Shown: piece by piece, positions 8,759-16,924 of the stretch
Numbering within the stretch: the first letter of the stretch is position 1
Layout: each line of letters opens with the position of its first letter
NCBI GenBank assembly: GCA_016199985.1
Contig: JACQFQ010000005.1
Span: 62,001-126,000 of the forward strand
From: Verrucomicrobiota bacterium
GTDB taxonomy: Bacteria; Verrucomicrobiota; Verrucomicrobiia; Limisphaerales; UBA11320
Direction: 5' to 3'
Length of the DNA stretch: 64,000 nucleotides
Notes under the pieces: model-generated
Seen by the model: only the letters and a program-made list of their open reading frames with translations
Databases searched by the model: none
Told to the model about the DNA's origin: nothing
Position numbers and translations under genes: made by a program

Positions 8759-11062
8759 ATGGCTGAGGGCCCCTCGGCGGAGGCGATTTTTGCGGGCGCG
8801 CTCGAGCTTGCGGCCGCCGAGGAGAGAAGTCTCTATCTGGATCAGGCTTGCGCCGGGCGTCCGGCGATCCGGACAGAAGTGGACTCCCTTCTCGCGGCGC
8901 ATAACGAGGCGCGCGACTTCCTGTCGGGGACCCATGGGCTCCTCAGCGTTTCCACGAAGCCAACGGCCAACGCCGGGAGCGTTCCTCGGCCTGTCATCGC
9001 CGGCTTTCAAGTCTCCCGAGCGCTGGGCTCCGGCGGACTCGGCACGGTTTACGAGGCGTGGGATGAAAAGCTGCAACGCAAGGTGGCGCTCAAGATCCTC
9101 CACGCGGCGTCCGACCCGGCGACGGGGCGTCGGATGCTGGACGAAGCCCGAAAGACGGCCGCCCTGCGACATCCGTCGATCGTCACGGTTCACGCCGTGC
9201 TGGATGAGCACCAGCCCCCGGCGATCGTCATGGAACTGGTCGAGGGGTTTCCGATTGACCACTTTGCGGGAAGCCTGACGCTGCGTCAGAAAGCGCGGGC
9301 GCTTCAGGACATCGCCCAGGCTCTCGCCGCGGCGCATCGCCACGGAATCATTCACCGGGACCTCAAACCGGGAAACATCCTGCTCACCCCCGCGATGCGC
9401 CCGGTGGTGTTGGATTTCGGCCTCGCGATCTCGATGGGAGAGATCCGGGAGGCCACGAGCGCATTCGCCGGCACCCCCTTGTACGCCTCGCCCGAGCAGA
9501 TCGCTGGCGCCGCGTTGACAGGCGCGTCCGACGTCTTCTCATTCGGCAGCGTCATGTTCAAGTTCCTGACCGGTCGAGCGCCCTTCGAAGGCGGCACGAT
9601 CGCTGAGGTGTTCTCCTCGATCCAACGCGCGACGCCTCCGTTCCTCCGGGACGTGGCGGCTGAAATCCCTCCCGACCTGCAGGCGATCTGCCTCGCCTGC
9701 CTGGCCGCGAAACCATCCGAGCGCCCCACAGCGGAGGAAACGGCCTTGGATCTCGGTCGATTCCTCGCGGGAGAGCCGGTTCGCCTCAGGCCCGCGCTGT
9801 ATGGGGACATCCTGCGTCGTCGCATCAGCGAGTATTCCAATGATCTCGTGAACTGGGAGCACCAGGGCATCATCTCGGACGACGAACGCGATCGGCTGGA
9901 GATCGTGCATCGGAGGATTCTGGCCGATGAGGACCACTGGCTGGTCGACGCGCGAAAACTGACGCTGGCGCAGGCGATCCTTTACACCAGCACCTGGATC
10001 GTGGTCCTCGCGTCGGGTTACGCCGTTTGGACGGTGCGGGACGACCTGTCGGTTTTTTGGCGAACCGGGCTTCCGTTGATGAGCACCGGGACGCTCGTCG
10101 CCGTGGGTTTGCTTGCGGAGAAGCGCAAGGACGCGCTCGCATCGGCCGCGTTTCTTGCCGGCGCCGTGCTCTCGCTCGTGCCGGCGACGCTGACCCTGCT
10201 GGTGGATTGCGACGCGCTGGCGTCCCCCGCCCCCGGAGTGCGGCAGCTGTTCTCGAAAACCCTCACCAACGGACAAATCCTCGTCGCGTGCCTGACCGCG
10301 CTCGCGCTCTCGTTGACCGCTCTTCGCCGGCTGCGCCTGACCGGCTTCGCTTGGACCTCCTGTCTGCTGGCGCTGCTCGCCTACATGAGCGCGCTGCTTC
10401 AGTTCAACTGGCTCGGGCGCGAACCGGAAATCATGGCGCTCTGGACCCTGCCGCTGGCGACCTTCGTTTTTGTCGGACTCGCCTTCGAAAAGGCGCGCCG
10501 TGTCCGATGGGCGCTCCCGTTCCACTTGGTCGCGGCCTGCGCTCTCCTGGCCGCGCTCGACATCATGGCCGGCTCCGGCCCGACCCTCGCGATGCTTGGC
10601 CTGGAGGGGAAGAGCGCGGAATGGCTCGATTCGGCGAGGCTTGAATTCTTGTCGTACGCCCTGAACGGCGTGGCCTTCCTCGGGCTCATGTTCGCCACCG
10701 AGAACTCCCGCAGCCTGGACCTGCGCCGTGGAAGCCGCCTTTTCGAGGCCGCGGCCATCCTCCATCTCCTCGGAGGGCTCTACCAGAACGCGCAAGCCCA
10801 TCGCCAGGACACGCGCGTTTGGTCGGATGTGGGTCTCTATCTGGCGGCGGTGCTTCTCTTCCTGGTGTTGGGGCCCTTGAGATCCCGCTGGCGGATGCTG
10901 ACGGGCGCCCTCGGCGGTGTGGCATTGGGCAGCTACCTCCTGATTGATCTCAACCTGGTTCCGCGAAAACCATTCGTCCTGGCGCTCGGCGGCTTGGGAC
11001 TGTTCGTCGCTCTGGGCGCTTATGGTTACCTTCTCCGCTCCTCGCGATCGCAAGCCCGTTAG
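8759..11062 (+). CDS. Membrane-anchored Ser/Thr protein kinase
   Basis: The 767-residue protein has a Hanks-type kinase domain at about residues 83-345. Visible elements are the glycine loop LGSGGLGTVYEAWD, the ATP lysine in VALKIL (K112), HRDLKPGN (D201), DFGLA (D219) and the activation-segment end SPEQ (244-247). All catalytic residues are present, so it should be active. A short N-terminal helical region (EERSLYLDQACAGRPAIRTE) is typical of planctomycete and verrucomicrobial kinases. The C-terminal half (about residues 405-762) is a run of roughly ten hydrophobic segments instead of the usual sensory repeats, so it may respond to a membrane signal. It is divergent from the lipoprotein and ECF sigma genes, a pairing known in these phyla. 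Confidence 0.9.
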   Translation: MAEGPSAEAIFAGALELAAAEERSLYLDQACAGRPAIRTEVDSLLAAHNEARDFLSGTHGLLSVSTKPTANAGSVPRPVIAGFQVSRALGSGGLGTVYEAWDEKLQRKVALKILHAASDPATGRRMLDEARKTAALRHPSIVTVHAVLDEHQPPAIVMELVEGFPIDHFAGSLTLRQKARALQDIAQALAAAHRHGIIHRDLKPGNILLTPAMRPVVLDFGLAISMGEIREATSAFAGTPLYASPEQIAGAALTGASDVFSFGSVMFKFLTGRAPFEGGTIAEVFSSIQRATPPFLRDVAAEIPPDLQAICLACLAAKPSERPTAEETALDLGRFLAGEPVRLRPALYGDILRRRISEYSNDLVNWEHQGIISDDERDRLEIVHRRILADEDHWLVDARKLTLAQAILYTSTWIVVLASGYAVWTVRDDLSVFWRTGLPLMSTGTLVAVGLLAEKRKDALASAAFLAGAVLSLVPATLTLLVDCDALASPAPGVRQLFSKTLTNGQILVACLTALALSLTALRRLRLTGFAWTSCLLALLAYMSALLQFNWLGREPEIMALWTLPLATFVFVGLAFEKARRVRWALPFHLVAACALLAALDIMAGSGPTLAMLGLEGKSAEWLDSARLEFLSYALNGVAFLGLMFATENSRSLDLRRGSRLFEAAAILHLLGGLYQNAQAHRQDTRVWSDVGLYLAAVLLFLVLGPLRSRWRMLTGALGGVALGSYLLIDLNLVPRKPFVLALGGLGLFVALGAYGYLLRSSRSQAR

Positions 11063-11242
11063 CTCCACTGCCGTTAAGGGAATTCCGCCTTGATTGGAAG
11101 AGTTTGATACTCCAGGCCGCCAATTCTGCAATTCGCTTTGTGATCCACCGCCAACCACTCACCGTTTCCTTCACTTTCAGGAAGCTGATCCGCACCACCT
11201 CCACCCCGCCCATATCGGCCAAGCTTGGCGCCGCCTCGTTTT

Positions 11243-11440
11243 TCACTGAACGCGGGGAACACGGATGTCTCCGCTGTGATTGAGAATGCCAAAGGCGTAG
11301 AGCAACCACACCACGACGCACACCACCACCGCGGCGTTCAGGATTTGTTTAATCTTTCCGTCCATCGGAATGTAGGTATTGACCAGCCAGAGCAGCACTC
11401 CGACGACGATCAGAGTTACGACGAGGGAGATTAGCGACAT
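11243..11440 (-). CDS. Thivi_2564-type small membrane protein
   Basis: The 65-residue protein has two transmembrane segments (ISLVVTLIVVGVLLWLVNTY and ILNAAVVVCVVVWLLYAFGI) joined by the short loop IPMDGKIKQ. This matches the small Thivi_2564-type membrane protein family, which has no known biochemical function and often occurs among stress-related genes. It starts with ATG and is the first gene of the lower-GC island. A GGGGTG-NN-CACCCC palindrome lies 75 bases upstream of the start codon, with a -10-like hexamer (TAGAGT) between, so it is probably controlled by a two-component regulator. Confidence 0.75.
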   Translation of the reverse strand: MSLISLVVTLIVVGVLLWLVNTYIPMDGKIKQILNAAVVVCVVVWLLYAFGILNHSGDIRVPRVQ

Positions 11441-11514
11441 GGCTTGCCTTCGATTCGGACGAGTTTGATAATCATCATGGCGTTACTCTAGGCTGGGAAC
11501 CGCGACGTACGCCA

Positions 11515-11530
11515 TGGGGTGTTCACCCCA
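11515..11530. promoter_or_regulatory. Palindromic operator candidate, copy 1
   Basis: TGGGGTGTTCACCCCA is a near-perfect palindrome upstream of the minus-strand Thivi_2564 gene. The same sequence, read on the other strand, occurs at 12217-12232. The distance from the palindrome centre to a -10-like hexamer (TAGAGT, 11490-11485 on the minus strand) is about 35 bases, which would put the site near -43, a common activator position. This looks like a binding site for a dimeric response regulator. Confidence 0.55.
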
Positions 11531-11602
11531 GAACGGAGGATGAGTCTTCCGCTAAACGATGGTCAGCTGGACGCTGCTCTCGATGATACCCGCGCCGATG
11601 GC

Positions 11603-11944
11603 CTAGCGGGTGAGGCCGGCGGTGTCGTGGATGTCGAGTTTCTGCATGAGATGCCCTCGATGCTTCTCGACGGTCTTGAGGCCGATGCCGAGTTCCGAAG
11701 CGGTTTCCTTGTTGGCCTTGCCTTCGGCAATCAGTTGGAGCACTTCCATCTCACGCGAAGTCAACTTGACGTTTGTTCTGCCGGGCAGTCCCGCGCGGCC
11801 AAGTGATGGCGGATTGAGACGATCAAGACGCCGGGAAATTGAGGAACTGAAGAAAGTTTTTCCCTTCTGCACCTCCCTGATCGCCCGGCACACGTCATGG
11901 GCGGACGTTTGCTTCAGCAGAAATCCCACGGCGCCTGCTTGATT
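11603..11944 (-). pseudogene. LuxR/NarL-type response regulator, C-terminal fragment
   Basis: The readable frame begins NQAGAVGFLLKQTSAHDVCR, which is the end of a receiver domain (helix 4 to helix 5), and runs into a complete LuxR helix-turn-helix: VKLTSREMEVLQLIAEGKAN, then TASELGIGLKTVEKHRGHLM. The first 90 or so residues of the receiver, including the phospho-acceptor Asp, are missing, and a TAG stop lies just upstream in frame. An internal GTG at 11929 could still produce the DNA-binding part. It is flanked by the two palindromes and followed upstream by a kinase fragment. Most likely it is what remains of an adjacent regulator-kinase pair after an internal deletion. Confidence 0.7.
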
Positions 11945-11946
11945 AT

Positions 11947-11963
11947 CCCATTGTTTCTATGGG
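11947..11963. repeat. Inverted repeat at the kinase/regulator deletion junction
   Basis: CCCAT-TGTTTCT-ATGGG sits exactly where the kinase-like frame stops making sense and the receiver-like frame begins. It may be a scar of the rearrangement. Confidence 0.35.
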
Positions 11964-11964
11964 A

Positions 11965-12147
11965 CAGCTCCCAGTTGACTCGCGCTCGTTCGTGAACACG
12001 GGCCAGCTCCAGTGTCTCCAGCCCAAGGGCGACGGCCTGGCGTCCTAGTCTCAACGCCGGTTGTAAGCTTTGACGAGCGCCCGGCCTCAGGTGTTTTCGC
12101 AACGCCGCTTCGTATCGCCCCGCCAGAGCGGTTAGCTTAAGTTTCAT
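11965..12147 (-). pseudogene. Histidine kinase-associated N-terminal fragment
   Basis: Starting from ATG at 12147 the frame reads MKLKLTALAGRYEAALRKHL, then LQPALRLGRQAVALGLETLE and LARVHERA. This helical sequence resembles the N-terminus of small soluble histidine kinases that are encoded next to LuxR-type response regulators. The similarity stops at about residue 54, and the frame then runs into unrelated residues and through the regulator DNA in the wrong frame. No H-box or ATPase domain remains. It starts divergently from the glycosyltransferase gene. The family assignment rests on remembered pattern and is moderate. Confidence 0.5.
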
Positions 12148-12216
12148 GGTTCATGGGGGGTTCAAGCGTGGCCAACAATTCACCCTCATCCTGAACCGGG
12201 CGCTTCTTCCTGCCAA

Positions 12217-12232
12217 TGGGGTGAACACCCCA
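12217..12232. promoter_or_regulatory. Palindromic operator candidate, copy 2
   Basis: TGGGGTGAACACCCCA is the reverse complement of the site at 11515-11530. It lies 45 bases before the GTG start of the GT4 gene. A -10-like TACAAC (12255-12260) is centred about 33 bases from the palindrome centre, nearly the same spacing as at copy 1. Confidence 0.55.
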
Positions 12233-12277
12233 TACCAAAATCATCGATGCATTGTACAACATAGTGGCGGCTCACCT

Positions 12278-14572
12278 GTGCAAACACTCTCTGAAATCCA
12301 AAGGATCGCGTTTCTTGGCGACTACCTGCCTCGCAAATGCGGCATCGCCACGTTCACGGCGGACGTGCTGTCGGCCGTCGCGGCGAAGCACCCGCAAACT
12401 CAGTGCTTCGCGGTGCCGGTGAACGACCTCAAGGGCGGCTACGAGTATCCCGGGGAGGTGCGTTTTGAGATTGAGGAGCAGGATTTGTCATCGTATCAGC
12501 GCGCGGCGGACTTCCTCAACATCAGCAACCCGGATGTCGTTTGCGTGCAGCACGAGTTCGGGATTTACGGCGGGCCAGCGGGCAGCCACCTGCTGGCGTT
12601 GCTGCGGGAATTGCGGATGCCGGTGGTCACCACGCTCCATACCATCCTGCGCGAGCCGGGTTCCGATCAGCGGCGCGTGATGCAGGAACTGATCGCGCAC
12701 TCGACGCGGCTGGTGACGATGACGGAGCGCGGGCGGCAGATGCTTCAGGAAATCTACCAGGCGCCTCCCGCGATAATTGATCTCATACCGCACGGCATTC
12801 CCGACATGCCGTTCGTCGATCCGAACTACTACAAAGACCAGTTTGGCGTGGAAGGCCGGCTCGTGTTGCTCACGTTTGGCCTGCTCTCGCCGAACAAGGG
12901 CATTGAGAACGTGCTCAACGCGCTGCCGGCCATCCTCGCGGAATTCCCGAATGTCGTTTACATCGTGCTGGGCGCGACGCATCCCAATCTGGTGCGCGAG
13001 CACGGCGAGGCCTACCGCCTGGGACTCGAACGGCTCGCCAAGAAGAACAAGGTGCAGAAGCACGTTATCTTCTACAATCGCTTCGTGGAGCTCGAAGAAC
13101 TCAAGGAGTTCATCGGCGCGGCGGACCTCTACATCACGCCCTACCTGAACGAGGCGCAGATCACCTCCGGCACGCTGGCCTACGCGTTTGGCGCGGGCAA
13201 GGCGGTGATCTCGACGCCGTACTGGCACGCCGCGGAATTGCTCGCGGACGATCGCGGCGTGCTCGTGCCGTTCGGCGACGCCAAGACCATCGCGCGTGAA
13301 GTCATCAGCCTGCTGCACGACGACACGCGCCGCCACGCCATGCGCAAAACCGCCTACAAGCTGGGCCGTGAGATGATCTGGAGCCACACCGCCCAGCTCT
13401 ACATGCGGTCCTTCGAGCAGGCGAGGAGCGAAGGAGGCATGCTATCGCGAAAGTCGTTCGCCACGAAAACTCTGGACCAGGCGCCGCGCGAGCTGCCGGA
13501 GTTGAAGCTTGATCATCTTTCGCGAATGACCGATTCGACTGGTCTGTTTCAGCACGCCATCTTCACGGTGCCGAATTTTTCCGAAGGCTACTGCACGGAC
13601 GACAACGCCCGGGCGTTCATCCTTGCCGTGCTGCTGGACGAGATGGAAGAGGAGCCGGAGAACGTTCGCACGCTGGCCACGACCTACGCGGCGTTTCTCC
13701 ATCACGCGTTTGATCCCAAGACCCGTCGTTTCCATAACCACCTGAGCTTCGACCGGCGCTGGCTCGATGAACAAGGATCGGAGGACTCTCATGGGCGGGC
13801 GCTCTGGGCGCTGGGCATGGGCGTCGGGCGCTCCCCGTACCGCAGCTTTCAGGTCATGTCCGGACAGGTCTTCGCCCAGGCGTTGCCGGCAGTAACGGCG
13901 TTTTCCTCGCCGCGCGCCTGGGCCTTCAGCCTGCTTGGCATCCATGAGTATTTGCAGCGCCTCAGCGGCGACCGCCTTGCCCATCAAATTCGCAATTCGC
14001 TCACGACGCGGCTCATGGAACTCTTCAACCGCACCACTCAACCCGACTGGCCATGGTTCGAAGACGTGCTTTCCTATGACAACGCCAAGCTTGCGCACGC
14101 TCTAATTCAGAGCGGGCGGGCGATGGGACAAGCGCCGGTGTTCGAGCGCGGCTTGCAGGCACTGCGCTGGCTGGTGGAGATGCAAACCGGGGAGGGTGGC
14201 GATTTCCGCCCCATCGGAAGCAATGGATTCTACCCGCGTGGCGGCGCCCGCGCGGCCTTCGACCAGCAACCAGTCGAGGCGCAGGCGATGGTGTCGGCCT
14301 GCCTCGAGGCTTATCGCGCCACGTCAGACGCCTGGTGGTACGAGCAAGCCCAGCGCGTCTTCGACTGGTTCCTTGGCTGGAACGACCTCGGCCTGGAACT
14401 TTACTCGCCGTCCACCGGCGGCTGCCGTGACGCGTTGCACGTTGATCGCGTGAACCAGAACCAGGGAGCGGAATCCACGCTCGCCTTCCTGCTCTCGCTG
14501 GCAGAAATGCAACTGACACAAAACGCCGTAACGGTGTTCAACCAGCCCGTTTCGCAGATCCACTCATTGTGA
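12278..14572 (+). CDS. GT4 glycosyltransferase fused to a helical glycosidase-like domain
   Basis: The 764-residue protein starts at GTG 12278; the in-frame codons further upstream overlap the operator and carry no family sequence. Residues 1-400 are a GT-B fold GT4-type transferase: FLGDYLPRKCGIATFTADVL, VQHEFGIYGGPAGSHLLALL, the second Rossmann start RLVLLTFGLLSPNKGIENVL, and the donor-site region YLNEAQITSGTLAYAFGAGK. Residues 430-764 are rich in Trp and helices (GYCTDDNARAFILAVLLDEM, WPWFEDVLSYDNAKLAHALI) and look like an (alpha/alpha)6 glycosidase-type barrel. The downstream GH130 gene starts at GTG 14569, overlapping this stop codon, so translation is probably coupled. A joint role in making or recycling a mannose-containing glycan is inferred from GH130 specificity. 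Confidence 0.8.
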   Translation: MQTLSEIQRIAFLGDYLPRKCGIATFTADVLSAVAAKHPQTQCFAVPVNDLKGGYEYPGEVRFEIEEQDLSSYQRAADFLNISNPDVVCVQHEFGIYGGPAGSHLLALLRELRMPVVTTLHTILREPGSDQRRVMQELIAHSTRLVTMTERGRQMLQEIYQAPPAIIDLIPHGIPDMPFVDPNYYKDQFGVEGRLVLLTFGLLSPNKGIENVLNALPAILAEFPNVVYIVLGATHPNLVREHGEAYRLGLERLAKKNKVQKHVIFYNRFVELEELKEFIGAADLYITPYLNEAQITSGTLAYAFGAGKAVISTPYWHAAELLADDRGVLVPFGDAKTIAREVISLLHDDTRRHAMRKTAYKLGREMIWSHTAQLYMRSFEQARSEGGMLSRKSFATKTLDQAPRELPELKLDHLSRMTDSTGLFQHAIFTVPNFSEGYCTDDNARAFILAVLLDEMEEEPENVRTLATTYAAFLHHAFDPKTRRFHNHLSFDRRWLDEQGSEDSHGRALWALGMGVGRSPYRSFQVMSGQVFAQALPAVTAFSSPRAWAFSLLGIHEYLQRLSGDRLAHQIRNSLTTRLMELFNRTTQPDWPWFEDVLSYDNAKLAHALIQSGRAMGQAPVFERGLQALRWLVEMQTGEGGDFRPIGSNGFYPRGGARAAFDQQPVEAQAMVSACLEAYRATSDAWWYEQAQRVFDWFLGWNDLGLELYSPSTGGCRDALHVDRVNQNQGAESTLAFLLSLAEMQLTQNAVTVFNQPVSQIHSL

Positions 14573-16023
14573 AATCCACACCCGTCCAGCGCACGAACGT
14601 CGTGCTCCACCCCGATCGCACGCGCGTCTTGCTCCGTCCATTTCTCCTCCCGAACGACCCGCGCGCCATAAAAATCTGCGCCCATGTCATGGCTCTGCCC
14701 GAAAGCGAAGTCCGCGCCCTGTGGACGCAGGTGCAAGCCGAATTCGGCGAACGCCACTCGCAGATTCGCGAGTTTCTCCGACGGCGGTTCGAGCAGGTTC
14801 GCCCTTCTTTGCGCACGGCCTTGAAGCTCTCCGAGGAACGGGAGTACTTGCTCGGCGCCTATTTCAGCCACGAGTATTCGCTCGAAGCGGCGGCGCTGTT
14901 CAATCCCTCCATCGTGCCGCATCCCGATCAGTCGGACCTTCCGCCCGGTTCGCTGCGTTTCATCCTCAGCCTGCGGGCCACGGGCGAAGGCCACATCTCC
15001 TCGGTCACCTTTCGCACCGGGTTTCTGGACGCCAAAGGCAACATCACGATCAACACGCCCACTCGTTACTGCCTCGAACCGGCCCAGGCGCCGAACGCGT
15101 CGTACGAAAAAGGCATGTTCGAGCGGAAGCTTCGGGAGTTGGGACTCGTGGGCGATTTCACCCGCCAGACGCTGGAGACGCTGGGAGACTCGTTCACGCT
15201 GGAGCAATTGCGCGACAGCGCCGCGCGCGTCGCGAGCCGCTTCGGCGCGCGCGATCAGCAAACCGAAGCGGTGGCCCGAAAGACGCTGATGCTGGCCCAG
15301 TCCAATTACGAAGTGCAATTCCCGTCCGACTCGCGCCTGTCCGAACGCGTGTTGTTTCCCACCACGCCTTCGCAAAGCAACGGCATTGAAGACGCCCGTT
15401 TCGTCCTGTTCCAAAACGACGACGGCACGCGGACCTATTACGCGACCTACACCGCCTACGACGGCAAAATGATCCTGCCGCAATTCATCGAGACGCCCGA
15501 CTTCCTGCATTTCAAATTCATCACGCTCAACGGCCCGGCGGTGCGGAACAAGGGCATGGCGCTCTTTCCCCGCAAGGTCCAGGGCCGCTATGCCATGCTC
15601 GGACGGCAGGACGGCGAGAACATCCACGTCATGTTCTCGGAGAACCTCCACTTCTGGAATGCAACACAACTCCTCCTGCAGCCGAAGTTCCCCTGGGAAT
15701 TCATCCAGTTGGGCAACTGCGGCTCGCCGATTGAAACCGAAGCCGGCTGGCTCGTCCTGAGTCACGGCGTCGGGGCAATGCGAAAATACTGCATCGGCGC
15801 GTTTCTCCTCGACTTGGAAAACCCAAACAAAGTCATCGGCCGCCTGCGGGAGCCGCTGATCAAGCCCAATGAAAACGAACGCGAAGGTTACGTGCCGAAC
15901 GTGGTTTATTCCTGCGGCAGTCTGATCCACGGACGGCAACTCGTCATCCCCTACGCAATGTCGGATTACGCGGCCACGTTTGCGACTCTGTCCCTCGACG
16001 ACGTGCTGGCCGCGATGCAATAG
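14569..16023 (+). CDS. GH130 family glycoside phosphorylase/hydrolase
   Basis: This 484-residue protein has the five-bladed beta-propeller signature of GH130: GIEDARFVLFQNDDGTRTYY, YATYTAYDGKMILPQFIETP, GNCGSPIETEAGWLVLSHGV and REGYVPNVVYSCG. The family acts on beta-mannosides, usually by phosphorolysis; the Asp in IEDARF is the likely catalytic acid. An N-terminal extension of about 120 residues (LRPFLLPNDPRAIKICAHVM) is seen in the longer bacterial members. The start is GTG, overlapping the GT4 stop as GTGA, so both proteins are probably made together from the palindrome-controlled promoter. No export signal is seen, so it acts in the cytoplasm. The exact substrate cannot be told from sequence alone. 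Confidence 0.85.
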   Translation: MKSTPVQRTNVVLHPDRTRVLLRPFLLPNDPRAIKICAHVMALPESEVRALWTQVQAEFGERHSQIREFLRRRFEQVRPSLRTALKLSEEREYLLGAYFSHEYSLEAAALFNPSIVPHPDQSDLPPGSLRFILSLRATGEGHISSVTFRTGFLDAKGNITINTPTRYCLEPAQAPNASYEKGMFERKLRELGLVGDFTRQTLETLGDSFTLEQLRDSAARVASRFGARDQQTEAVARKTLMLAQSNYEVQFPSDSRLSERVLFPTTPSQSNGIEDARFVLFQNDDGTRTYYATYTAYDGKMILPQFIETPDFLHFKFITLNGPAVRNKGMALFPRKVQGRYAMLGRQDGENIHVMFSENLHFWNATQLLLQPKFPWEFIQLGNCGSPIETEAGWLVLSHGVGAMRKYCIGAFLLDLENPNKVIGRLREPLIKPNENEREGYVPNVVYSCGSLIHGRQLVIPYAMSDYAATFATLSLDDVLAAMQ

Positions 16024-16302
16024 GCCACAGGAACGAACCTGACCCAGTCCACGCCGGAATCCACAGTGGGGTTTCACTTCATGGCGAGTGTCCAGCTCAT
16101 CGTCCAGCCTCGTTTTAGAACGCGGGCTTCTCCTTAGGGCCCGTCCCCCCTCGCCCAGGCCTCGCTCGTCGCGACGACCTTGAGCGGAGTCGCGGGGGCG
16201 TGATCGAAATGATGACGACAGAAAAGCGTCTTCATCTGAACCCAGCCGCACAACTACTTCCCAGGATCGATCGGCGTGGATTTGCATTACGCCGGCCGCG
16301 TT

Positions 16303-16344
16303 AAAAAAAAGGGCCTCCCCCGGTTCCGGGCCGAGCCGGGGGAG
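16303..16344 (-). terminator. Rho-independent terminator for the proline-rich protein gene
   Basis: On the minus strand CTCCCCCGG pairs with CCGGGGGAG (9 bp stem, 12-base loop; arms at 16336-16344 and 16315-16323) and is followed by a run of eight T residues (16310-16303). It lies 35 bases after the stop of the gene ending at 16379. The rest of 16024-16302 shows no gene. Confidence 0.85.
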
Positions 16345-16378
16345 ACCGCACGCTTCGTTGTTTGCGATTGCCGACTGA

Positions 16379-16924
16379 TTATTGCGGCCGCGGGGTGGGC
16401 GAGGGCAACGATGGAGACGGCGTCGCGCCCACCGCCCGTGTGGGTTGGGCGGGCGTCATCACCAGGCGGAGATTGCGCGGGGGAGGCGGCGGAGGGGGCC
16501 CCGGCCGAATTCCTGCGACGGGCGCCGCGCTTGGCGGCGGAGGAGGAGGAGGCAGCAGCGTTGGAGGTCCTGGCCGAATACTGGCCGAAAGCAGCGGCGG
16601 AGGTGGTGGAATGGGGTTCAATGACAGCAACGGGGGTGGGACTAGCGGAACCAGGGACATGTCCGGTGGCAGATTCCGCGGCGTTAGTTGCGGCGGAGGC
16701 GTCGGGTTACCGTGTGGTAGTGTCGGCGGTAAATGGCCCGGCGCCAGTTGTTCTGTCGGGCCATTGGTCAGTCCGGCCTTGAAACGATTCGTGGAACCGG
16801 ACGGCCCGTTCGTCAAGATCTGATCAGCTCGTACGGGACCCACCACGATCGGGCTTTGGGCTGCATCTGCACCGGTGGCGCATGCCATGGCCACGGTTAG
16901 CAAGACGACAGTTGGAGTGTTCAT
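16379..16924 (-). CDS. Secreted proline-rich low-complexity protein
   Basis: The 181-residue product has a Sec signal peptide (MNTPTVVLLTVAMACATGAD, probable cut after ADA). The mature chain is dominated by proline: LPPTLPHGNPTPPPQLTPRN, VPLVPPPLLSLNPIPPPPPL and two related blocks containing RPGPP. Such chains form extended polyproline helices and often span the cell wall or periplasm; no enzyme domain is present. The start at 16924 is chosen because it begins the signal peptide and has GAGTGAGG upstream. The strong minus-strand terminator at 16303-16344 confirms the coding strand. The two RPGPP blocks (16456-16545) suggest recent internal duplication. Confidence 0.7.
   Translation of the reverse strand: MNTPTVVLLTVAMACATGADAAQSPIVVGPVRADQILTNGPSGSTNRFKAGLTNGPTEQLAPGHLPPTLPHGNPTPPPQLTPRNLPPDMSLVPLVPPPLLSLNPIPPPPPLLSASIRPGPPTLLPPPPPPPSAAPVAGIRPGPPPPPPPRNLRLVMTPAQPTRAVGATPSPSLPSPTPRPQ

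Noticed and set aside
9539..11158. 539-codon minus-strand frame opposite the Ser/Thr kinase
   Set aside because: Antisense shadow; the plus strand has complete kinase motifs.
14401..16287. Long minus-strand frame across the GT4/GH130 genes
   Set aside because: Shadow of the GH130 gene, which has clear family motifs on the plus strand.
16379..16823. Glycine-rich plus-strand frames at the proline-rich locus
   Set aside because: They are the complement of the proline runs; the minus frame has a signal peptide, ribosome site and matching terminator.
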